Program-made: the position numbers and the translations under genes | The notes under the pieces: model-generated | Told to the model about the DNA's origin: nothing | What the model saw: only the letters and a program-made list of their open reading frames with translations | Database searches by the model: none | Source: Oasisia sp. SBJ-2009 | Taxonomy: Eukaryota; Annelida; Polychaeta; Sabellida; Siboglinidae | Direction of reading: 5' to 3' | Length of the DNA: 64,000 nt | Assembly (NCBI GenBank): GCA_964017155.1 | Contig: OZ024856.1 | Location: 7,887,811 to 7,951,810 of the forward strand | Shown here: piece by piece, positions 1-8,547 of the stretch | How the letters are laid out: each line of letters begins with the position of its first letter | Position numbering within the stretch: the stretch's first letter is position 1

Positions 1-2
1 TT

Positions 3-177
3 AAATGCGTTCGCGCCAAATTAACGGTATTATCTCATCGGAAAACTACATCGTAGTACGACTATATTAAGATACTTTTTTTTGGATTTGCACAGGCCAG
101 ACAACGAGGAATAAAGTACAAGTGGTTGAATTTCGATACTAATAGATAGTGGCTTTGGAAATTGCGAGAAACACCCC
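3..177 (+). repeat. Chimeric subunit A (A2 head, A1 tail)
   Basis: The first subunit in the window begins as class A2 (AAATTAACGG, CATCGTAGTACGAC, ATATTAAGATAC). After the T8 run at 76-83 it continues as class A1 (GCACAGGCC, GTACAAGTGG, GTGGCTTTGG). In most other units the two halves match in class. The switch point coincides with the T-run, which points to recombination or conversion there. Confidence 0.75.
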
Positions 178-1840
178 AAAATGCGCTTACGCCAATATAA
201 GGGTATTTTCTCTTCTGAAAAATACAACGTACCAATACAGTTCGTTAGTTTTATGGATCGTCATCGGTTCCCGGACTAGAAATCAATTACAACTTGTCGA
301 GCTTCCAAAATGGTGCCTATATTTCGGAAATTACGCTAATCAACCTCAAAGTTCGCTTACGCCAATGCAAAATTATTTTCACATCTGAAACCTACAATGT
401 GCCACTACTATTCGTGACCTTTGTGGATTCGCATGGTTCCCAGGGCGAAGAGTCAAGTACAAGTGGTCCTGCTTCGATACGCGTACCTATTTTTTCCGAA
501 ATTACTGTAAACTCGCTTAAATGCGTTCGCGCCAAAACAACGGTATTGTCTCATCGGAAAACTACATCGTAGTACGACTATATTAAGATACTTTTTTTTG
601 GATTTGCATAGTCCAGACAACGAGGAATAAAGTGCACGGGGTTGAATTTCGATACTAATAGATAGTGATTTTCGAAATTTCGATAAACACCCCAAAGTGC
701 GCTTGCGCCAATATAAGGGTATTTTCTCTTCTGAAAAATACAACGTACAAATACAGTTCGTTAGTTTTATGGATCGTCATCGGTTCCCGAACTAGAAATC
801 GACTACAACTTGTCGAGCTTCCAAAATGGTGCCTATATTTCGGAAATTACGCTAATCACCCTCAAAGTGCGCTTACGCCAATGCAAAGTTATTTTCACAT
901 CTGAAACCTACAATGTACCACTACTCTTCGTGACATGTGTGGATTCGCATGATTCCCAGAACGAAGAGTCAAGTACAAGTGGGCGTGCTTCGATACTCGT
1001 ACCTATTTTTTCCGAAATTACTGTAAACTCGCTTAAATGCGTTCGCGCCAAAATAACGGTATTGCCTCATCGGAAAACTACAATGTAGTACCACTATAAT
1101 TATATACTTTTTTTTGGATTTGCATAGGCCAGACAACAAGGAATAAAGTACAAGTGGTTGAATTTCGATACTAATAGATAGTGGCTTTGGAAATTGCGAG
1201 AAACACCCCAAAATGCGCTTGCGCCAATATAAGGGTATTTTCTCTTCTGAAAAATACAACGTACAAATACAGTTCGTTAGTTTTATGGATCGTCATCGGT
1301 TCCCGAACTAGAAATCGACTACAACTTGTCGAGCTTCCAAAATGGTGCCTATATTTCGGAAATTACGCTAATCACCCTCAAAGTGCGCTTACGCCAATGC
1401 AAAGTTATTTTCACATCTGAAACCTACAATGTACCACTACTCTTCGTGACATGTGTGGATTCGCATGATTCCCAGAACGAAGAGTCAAGTACAAGTGGGC
1501 GTGCTTCGATACTCGTACCTATTTTTTCGGAAATTACTGTAAACTCGCTTAAATGCGTTCGCGCCAAAATAACGGTATTGTCTCATCGGAAAACTACATC
1601 GTAGTACCACTATAATTATATACTTTTTTTGGATTTGCATAGGCCAGACAACAAGGAATAAAGTACAAGTGGTTGAATTTCGATACTAATAGATAGTGGC
1701 TTTGTAAATTGCGAGAAACACCCCAAAATGCGCTTGCGCCAATATAAGGGTATTTTCTCTTCTGAAAAATACAACGTACAAATACAGTTCGTTAGTTTTA
1801 TGGATCGTCATCGGTTCCCGAACTAGAAATCGACTACAAC
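178..1840 (+). repeat. Three leading units (anchors 294, 810, 1326)
   Basis: Unit 294 has class B2 (with AATCAACCTC) and a C subunit that starts as C2 (CCTTTGTGG, GTCCTGC, GATACGCG) and ends as C1 (CCGAAATTACTGTAAACTCGC). Units 810 and 1326 are A2-B1-C1 and A1-B1-C1. Unit 810 carries the TGCCTCATCGG and ACAATGTAGT variants typical of the q unit pairs further on. Nothing here resembles a gene. Confidence 0.85.
672..683 (+). other. 12-bp palindrome TCGAAATTTCGA in class A2 (example)
   Basis: A perfect 12-bp palindrome lies near the 3' end of class A2 subunits. Class A1 has TTGGAAATTGCGA at this place and lacks the symmetry. Some A2 copies break it: TTGAAATTTCGA at about 3252, 6862, 13572 and 61541; TCGAAATTTCGG at about 26978, 29041, 32135 and 42964; TCGAAATTGCGA at about 17185, 60507 and 62574. 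It marks an A2-specific site next to the A-B border. Confidence 0.65.
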
Positions 1841-2068
1841 TTGTCGAGCTTCCAAAATGGTGCCTATATTTCGGAAATTACGCTAATCACCCTCAAAGTG
1901 CGCTTACGCCAAAGCAAAGTTATTTTCACATCTGAAACCTACAATGTACCACTAATCTTCGTGACATGTGTGGATTCGCATGATTCCCAGAACGAAGAGT
2001 CAAGTACAAGTGGGCGTGCTTCGATACTCGAACCTATTTTTTCGGAAATTACTGTAAACTCGCTTAAA

Positions 2069-2082
2069 TGCGTTCGCGCCAA
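2069..2082 (+). other. Conserved subunit-head box TGCG-YTYR-CGCCAA (example)
   Basis: The same 14-bp motif sits at the start of each subunit: here in A, at 2245-2258 in B and at 2415-2428 in C. Successive boxes are 176, 170 and 170 bp apart. The core GCG-N4-CGC is a short dyad. With three boxes in each of about 124 units there are roughly 370 copies in the window. Rare altered copies are at about 14985, 17555, 23728, 25795 and 60880. A DNA-binding protein target is a possible role, but that is inference only. Confidence 0.75.
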
Positions 2083-2107
2083 AATAACGGTATTGTCTCA
2101 TCGGAAA

Positions 2108-2120
2108 ACTACAACGTAGT
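2108..2120 (+). other. Dyad ACTAC-N3-GTAGT in subunit A (example)
   Basis: A perfect 5-bp inverted repeat around a 3-base centre (AAC here; ATC in class A2, for example 561-573; ATG in units around 1080). Only the centre differs between classes while the arms are kept. The matching position in B and C reads ATACAACGTAC and CTACAATGTAC, so the full arms are specific to subunit A. Confidence 0.6.
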
Positions 2121-2240
2121 ACCACTATAATTATATACTTTTTTTTGGATTTGCATAGGCCAGACAACAAGGAATAAAGTACAAGTGGTTGAATTTCGAT
2201 ACTAATAGATAGTGGCTTTGGAAATTGCGAGAAACACCCC

Positions 2241-2410
2241 AAAATGCGCTTACGCCAATATAAGGGTATTTTCTCTTCTGAAAAATACAACGTACAAATA
2301 CAGTTCGTTAGTTTTATGGATCGTCATCGGTTCCCGAACTAGAAATCGACTACAACTTGTCGAGCTTCCAAAATGGTGCCTATATTTCGGAAATTACGCT
2401 AATCACCCTC
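2241..2410 (+). repeat. Representative subunit B (class B1)
   Basis: This is the middle third of the unit, 170 bp, opening with the shared box at 2245-2258. Class B1 has CGTACAAATACAG and CCCGAACTAGAAATCGACTAC. Class B2 has CTTACCAATACAG or CGTACCAATACAG and CCCGGACTAGAAATCAATTAC. The unit anchor TTGTCGAGC lies in the block that matches GTACAAGTGG in A and C. By hand alignment about 122 of 170 positions match subunit C (about 72%), with one gap. Confidence 0.9.
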
Positions 2411-2581
2411 AAAGTGCGCTTACGCCAATGCAAAGTTATTTTCACATCTGAAACCTACAATGTACCACTACTCTTCGTGACATGTGTGGATTCGCATGAT
2501 TCCCAGAACGAAGAGTCAAGTACAAGTGGGCGTGCTTCGATACTCGTACCTATTTTTTCCGAAATTACTGTAAACTCGCTT
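2411..2581 (+). repeat. Representative subunit C (class C1)
   Basis: This is the last third of the unit, 171 bp, opening with the shared box at 2415-2428. Class C1 has ACATGTGTGG, GATTCCCAGAACGAAG, GTGGGCGTGC and ATTACTGTAAACTCGCTT. Class C2 has CCTTTGTGG or CATTTGTGG, GGTTCCCAGGGCGAAG, GTGGTCGTGC or GTGGTCCTGC, and ATTACGTTAAACTCCCTT. The T-run before CCGAAATT or CGGAAATT varies from T6 to T8. This variation, not selection on a protein, changes the ends of the open frames seen here. Confidence 0.9.
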
Positions 2582-3278
2582 AAATGCGTTCGCGCCAAAA
2601 TAACGGTATTGTCTCATCGGAAAACTACAACGTAGTACCACTATAATTAGATACTTTTTTTTTGGATTTGCACAGGGCAGACAACGAGGAATAAAGTAGA
2701 AGTGGTTGAATTTCGATACTAATAGATAGTGGCTTTGGAAATTGCGAGAAACACCCCAAAATGCGCTTACGCCAATATAAGGGTATTTTCTCTTCTGAAA
2801 AATACAACTTACCAATACAGTTCGTTAGTTTTATGGATCGTCATCGGTTCCCGGACTAGAAATCAATTACAACTTGTCGAGCTTCCAAAATGTTGCCTAT
2901 ATTTCGGAAATTACGCTAATCACCCTCAAAGTTCGCTTACGCCAATGCAAAGTTATTTTCACATCTGAAACCTACAATGTTCCACTACTATTCGTGACCT
3001 TTGTGGATTCGCGTGGTTCCCAGGGCGAAGAGTCATGTACAAGTGGTCGTGCTTCGATACGCGTACCTATTTTTTCGGAAATTACGTTAAACTCCCTTAA
3101 ATGCGTTCGCGCCAAATTAACGGTATTATCTCATCGGAAAACTACATCGTAGTACGACTATATTAAGATACTTTTTTTTGGATTTGTATAGTCCAGATAA
3201 CGAGGAATAAAGTGCACGGGGTTGAATTTCGATATTAATAGATAGTGATTTTTGAAATTTCGATAAACACCCCAAAGT

Positions 3279-3288
3279 GCGCATGCGC
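3279..3288 (+). other. Perfect palindrome GCGCATGCGC in a B-head box
   Basis: A variant of the subunit-B head box in which the usual GCGCTTACGC or GCGCTTGCGC has become a perfect 10-bp palindrome. It is found in units that also carry TTTTTGAAATTTCG and CCTACACATACAG, so it marks one unit lineage. Confidence 0.7.
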
Positions 3289-3904
3289 CAATATAAGGGT
3301 ATTTTCTCTTCTGAAAAATACAACCTACACATACAGTTCGTTTATTTTATGGATCGTCATCGGTTCCCGGACTAGAAATCAATTACAACTTGTCGAGCTT
3401 CCAAAATGGTGCCTATATTTCGGAAATTACGCTAATCACCCTCAAAGTGCGCTTACGCCAATGCAAAGTTATTTTCACATCTGAAACCTACAATGTACCA
3501 CTACTCTTCGTGACACGTGTGGATTCGCATGATTCCCAGAACGAAGAGTCAAGTACAAGAGGGCGTGCTTCGATACGCGTACCTATTTTTTCGGAAATTA
3601 CGTTAAACTCCCTTAAATGCGTTCGCGCCAAATTAACGGTATTATCTCATCGGAAAACTACATCGTAGTACGACTATATTAAGATACTTTTTTTGGATTT
3701 GTATAGTCCAGACAACGAGGAATAAAGTGCACGGGGTTGAATTTCGATACTAATAGATAGTGATTTTCGAAATTTCGATAAACACCCCAAAGTGCGCTTG
3801 CGCCAATATAAGGGTATTTTCTCTTCTGAAAAATACAACGTACAAATACAGTTCGTAAGTTTTATGGATCGTCATCGGTTCCCGAACTAGAAATCGACTA
3901 CAAC

Positions 3905-5452
3905 TTGTCGAGCTTCCAAAATGGTGCCTATATTTCGGAAATTACGCTAATCACCCTCAAAGTGCGCTTACGCCAAAGCAAAGTTATTTTCACATCTGAA
4001 ACCTACAATGTACCACTAATCTTCGTGACATGTGTGGATTCGCATGATTCCCAGAACGAAGAGTCAAGTACAAGTGGGCGTGCTTCGATACTCGAACCTA
4101 TTTTTTCGGAAATTACTGTAAACTCGCTTAAATGCGTTCGCGCCAAAATAACGGTATTGTCTCATCGGAAAACTACAACGTAGTACCACTATAATTATAT
4201 ACTTTTTTTTGGATTTGCATAGGCCAGACAACAAGGAATAAAGTACAAGTGGTTGAATTTCGATACTAATAGATAGTGGCTTTGGAAATTGCGAGAAACA
4301 CCCCAAAATGCGCTTACGCCAATATAAGGGTATTTTCTCTTCTGAAAAATACAACGTACAAATACAGTTCGTTAGTTTTATGGATCGTCATCGGTTCCCG
4401 AACTAGAAATCGACTACAACTTGTCGAGCTTCCAAAATGGTGCCTATATTTCGGAAATTACGCTAATCACCCTCAAAGTGCGCTTACGCCAATGCAAAGT
4501 TATTTTCACATCTGAAACCTACAATGTACCACTACTCTTCGTGACATGTGTGGATTCGCATGATTCCCAGAACGAAGAGTCAAGTACAAGTGGGCGTGCT
4601 TCGATACTCGTACCTATTTTTTCCGAAATTACTGTAAACTCGCTTAAATGCGTTCGCGCCAAAATAACGGTATTGTCTCATCGGAAAACTACAACGTAGT
4701 ACCACTATAATTAGATACTTTTTTTTTGGATTTGCACAGGGCAGACAACGAGGAATAAAGTAGAAGTGGTTGAATTTCGATACTAATAGATAGTGGCTTT
4801 GGAAATTGCGAGAAACACCCCAAAATGCGCTTACGCCAATATAAGGGTATTTTCTCTTCTGAAAAATACAACTTACCAATACAGTTCGTTAGTTTTATGG
4901 ATCGTCATCGGTTCCCGGACTAGAAATCAATTACAACTTGTCGAGCTTCCAAAATGTTGCCTATATTTCGGAAATTACGCTAATCACCCTCAAAGTTCGC
5001 TTACGCCAATGCAAAGTTATTTTCACATCTGAAACCTACAATGTTCCACTACTATTCGTGACCTTTGTGGATTCGCGTGGTTCCCAGGGCGAAGAGTCAT
5101 GTACAAGTGGTCGTGCTTCGATACGCGTACCTATTTTTTCGGAAATTACGTTAAACTCCCTTAAATGCGTTCGCGCCAAATTAACGGTATTATCTCATCG
5201 GAAAACTACATCGTAGTACGACTATATTAAGATACTTTTTTTGGATTTGTATAGTCCAGACAACGAGGAATAAAGTGCACGGGGTTGAATTTCGATACTA
5301 ATAGATAGTGATTTTCGAAATTTCGATAAACACCCCAAAGTGCGCTTGCGCCAATATAAGGGTATTTTCTCTTCTGAAAAATACAACGTACAAATACAGT
5401 TCGTAAGTTTTATGGATCGTCATCGGTTCCCGAACTAGAAATCGACTACAAC
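3905..5452 (+). repeat. p cassette copy 2 (p1-p3 only)
   Basis: Anchors 3905, 4421 and 4938 repeat the p1, p2 and p3 variants, for 1548 bp. The p4 unit is missing and p3 runs straight into the next p1. The B subunit before 3905 has GTTCGTAAG in place of GTTCGTTAG, and so does the one before 5453. The two p1 heads are therefore sisters, and the three-unit block was duplicated in tandem. Confidence 0.85.
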
Positions 5453-7516
5453 TTGTCGAGCTTCCAAAATGGTGCCTATATTTCGGAAATTACGCTAATC
5501 ACCCTCAAAGTGCGCTTACGCCAAAGCAAAGTTATTTTCACATCTGAAACCTACAATGTACCACTAATCTTCGTGACATGTGTGGATTCGCATGATTCCC
5601 AGAACGAAGAGTCAAGTACAAGTGGGCGTGCTTCGATACTCGAACCTATTTTTTCGGAAATTACTGTAAACTCGCTTAAATGCGTTCGCGCCAAAATAAC
5701 GGTATTGTCTCATCGGAAAACTACAACGTAGTACCACTATAATTATATACTTTTTTTTGGATTTGCATAGGCCAGACAACAAGGAATAAAGTACAAGTGG
5801 TTGAATTTCGATACTAATAGATAGTGGCTTTGGAAATTGCGAGAAACACCCCAAAATGCGCTTACGCCAATATAAGGGTATTTTCTCTTCTGAAAAATAC
5901 AACGTACAAATACAGTTCGTTAGTTTTATGGATCGTCATCGGTTCCCGAACTAGAAATCGACTACAACTTGTCGAGCTTCCAAAATGGTGCCTATATTTC
6001 GGAAATTACGCTAATCACCCTCAAAGTGCGCTTACGCCAATGCAAAGTTATTTTCACATCTGAAACCTACAATGTACCACTACTCTTCGTGACATGTGTG
6101 GATTCGCATGATTCCCAGAACGAAGAGTCAAGTACAAGTGGGCGTGCTTCGATACTCGTACCTATTTTTTCCGAAATTACTGTAAACTCGCTTAAATGCG
6201 TTCGCGCCAAAATAACGGTATTGTCTCATCGGAAAACTACAACGTAGTACCACTATAATTAGATACTTTTTTTTTGGATTTGCACAGGGCAGACAACGAG
6301 GAATAAAGTAGAAGTGGTTGAATTTCGATACTAATAGATAGTGGCTTTGGAAATTGCGAGAAACACCCCAAAATGCGCTTACGCCAATATAAGGGTATTT
6401 TCTCTTCTGAAAAATACAACTTACCAATACAGTTCGTTAGTTTTATGGATCGTCATCGGTTCCCGGACTAGAAATCAATTACAACTTGTCGAGCTTCCAA
6501 AATGTTGCCTATATTTCGGAAATTACGCTAATCACCCTCAAAGTTCGCTTACGCCAATGCAAAGTTATTTTCACATCTGAAACCTACAATGTTCCACTAC
6601 TATTCGTGACCTTTGTGGATTCGCGTGGTTCCCAGGGCGAAGAGTCATGTACAAGTGGTCGTGCTTCGATACGCGTACCTATTTTTTCGGAAATTACGTT
6701 AAACTCCCTTAAATGCGTTCGCGCCAAATTAACGGTATTATCTCATCGGAAAACTACATCGTAGTACGACTATATTAAGATACTTTTTTTTGGATTTGTA
6801 TAGTCCAGATAACGAGGAATAAAGTGCACGGGGTTGAATTTCGATATTAATAGATAGTGATTTTTGAAATTTCGATAAACACCCCAAAGTGCGCATGCGC
6901 CAATATAAGGGTATTTTCTCTTCTGAAAAATACAACCTACACATACAGTTCGTTTATTTTATGGATCGTCATCGGTTCCCGGACTAGAAATCAATTACAA
7001 CTTGTCGAGCTTCCAAAATGGTGCCTATATTTCGGAAATTACGCTAATCACCCTCAAAGTGCGCTTACGCCAATGCAAAGTTATTTTCACATCTGAAACC
7101 TACAATGTACCACTACTCTTCGTGACACGTGTGGATTCGCATGATTCCCAGAACGAAGAGTCAAGTACAAGAGGGCGTGCTTCGATACGCGTACCTATTT
7201 TTTCGGAAATTACGTTAAACTCCCTTAAATGCGTTCGCGCCAAATTAACGGTATTATCTCATCGGAAAACTACATCGTAGTACGACTATATTAAGATACT
7301 TTTTTTGGATTTGTATAGTCCAGACAACGAGGAATAAAGTGCACGGGGTTGAATTTCGATACTAATAGATAGTGATTTTCGAAATTTCGATAAACACCCC
7401 AAAGTGCGCTTGCGCCAATATAAGGGTATTTTCTCTTCTGAAAAATACAACGTACACATACAGTTCGTTAGTTTTATGGATCGTCATCGGTTCCCGAACT
7501 AGAAATCGACTACAAC
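5453..7516 (+). repeat. p cassette copy 3 (units p1-p4)
   Basis: Anchors 5453, 5969, 6486 and 7002, 2064 bp, the same length and unit order as 1841-3904. p4 has the same private changes (GACACGTGTGG, ACAAGAGGGCG). The only p1-head difference noticed from copy 1 is the GTTCGTAAG change shared with copy 2. Confidence 0.85.
6891..6900 (+). other. Perfect palindrome GCGCATGCGC in a B-head box
   Basis: Second copy of the palindromic box, in the p3-to-p4 unit of the 5453-7516 cassette. Its flanks match the copy at 3279. Confidence 0.7.
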
Positions 7517-8547
7517 TTGTCGAGCTTCCAAAATGGTGCCTATATTTCGGAAATTACGCTAATCACCCTCAAAGTGCGCTTACGCCAATGCAAAGTTATT
7601 TTCACATCTGAAACCTACAATGTACCACTACTCTTCGTGACATGTGTGGATTCGCATGATTCCCAGAACGAAGAGTCAAGTACAAGTGGGCGTGCTTCGA
7701 TACTCGTACCTATTTTTTCCGAAATTACTGTAAATTCGCTTAAATGCGTTCGCGCCAAAATAACGGTATTGCCTCATCGGAAAACTACAATGTAGTACCA
7801 CTATAATTATATACTTTTTTTTGGATTTGCATAGGCCAGACAACAAGGAATAAAGTACAAGTGGTTGAATTTCGATACTAATAGATAGTGGCTTTGGAAA
7901 TTGCGAGAAACACCCCAAAATGCGCTTACGCCAATATAAGGGTATTTTCTCTTCTGAAAAATACAACGTACAAATACAGTTCGTTAGTTTTATGGATCGT
8001 CATCGGTTCCCGGACTAGAAATCAACTACAACTTGTCGAGCTTCCAAAATGGTGCCTATATTTCGGAAATTACGCTAATCACCCTCAAAGTGCGCTTACG
8101 CCAATGCAAAGTAATTTTCACATCTGACACCTACAATGTACCACTACTATTCGTGACATTTGTGGATTCGCATGGTTCCCAGGGCGAAGAGTCATGTACA
8201 AGTGGTCGTGCTTCGATACGCGTACCTATTTTTTTGGAAATTACGTTAAACTCCCTTAAATGCGTTCGCGCCAAATTAACGGTATTATCTCATCGGAAAA
8301 CTACATCGTAGTACGACTATATTAAGATACTTTTTTTGGATTTGTATAGTCCAGACAACGAGGAATAAAGTGCACGGGGTTGAATTTCGATACTAATAGA
8401 TAGTGATTTTCGAAATTTCGATAAACACCCCAAAGTGCGCTTGCGCCAATATAAGGGTATTTTCTCTTCTGAAAAATACAACGTACAAATACAGTTCGTT
8501 AGTTTTATGGATCGTCATCGGTTCCCGAACTAGAAATCGACTACAAC
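7517..8547 (+). repeat. q unit pair (anchors 7517, 8033)
   Basis: A two-unit pair. The first unit ends with TGCCTCATCGG and ACAATGTAGTACC. The second has CATCTGACACCTAC in C2 and TTTTTTTGGAAATT in place of TTTTTTCGGAAATT. The same pair recurs at 18354 (imperfectly), 43098, 44129, 46708, 51355 and 56001, so it is an old building block spread over the array. Confidence 0.8.

Larger units (their letters stand above)
2066..2240 (+). repeat. Representative subunit A (class A1)
   Basis: This is the first third of a typical unit, 175 bp. It opens with the TGCG-YTYR-CGCCAA box at 2069-2082 and contains the dyad ACTAC-N3-GTAGT at 2108-2120. An AT-rich segment ending in a T-run follows, then a GTACAAGTGG block. 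Class A1 carries CCACTATAATTA, GCATAGGCC or GCACAGGCC, GTACAAGTGG and GTGGCTTTGGAAATTGCG. Class A2 carries CGACTATATTAAG, GTATAGTCC, GTGCACGGGG and GTGATTTTCGAAATTTCG. A2 normally follows a C2 subunit, and A1 normally follows C1. A aligns to B and C over its full length, so it descends from the same ~172-bp ancestor. Confidence 0.9.
1841..3904 (+). repeat. p cassette copy 1 (units p1-p4)
   Basis: Anchors are 1841 (p1: CCAAAGCAAAG, CTCGAACC), 2357 (p2: C1 with CTCGTACC), 2874 (p3: AAAATGTTGCC, GTTCCACTAC, GATTCGCGTGG) and 3390 (p4: GACACGTGTGG, ACAAGAGGGCG, with a C1-to-C2 switch). The block is 2064 bp. p3 and p4 variants recur exactly in the later copies, which shows duplication of a block rather than of single units. 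Confidence 0.85.

Noticed and set aside
149..388. Recurring 60-112-codon open frames on both strands in almost every unit
   Set aside because: They repeat with the satellite, overlap each other on opposite strands, change ends with T-run indels, have no recognisable domain and sit in no gene context. They are chance open frames in a repeat of low stop density.
2121..2145. TATA-like stretch followed by a T-run as a promoter or Pol III terminator
   Set aside because: The CTATAATTATATAC segment is AT-rich by composition, and there is no A/B-box pair or transcript evidence. Satellite transcription is possible but nothing here shows it.
2241..2581. Possible CENP-B box
   Set aside because: The best candidate, TTTCGGAAATTACGCTA in subunit B, matches only about six of the nine core positions of the mammalian box and lacks the CGGG end. 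It is not a credible CENP-B site.
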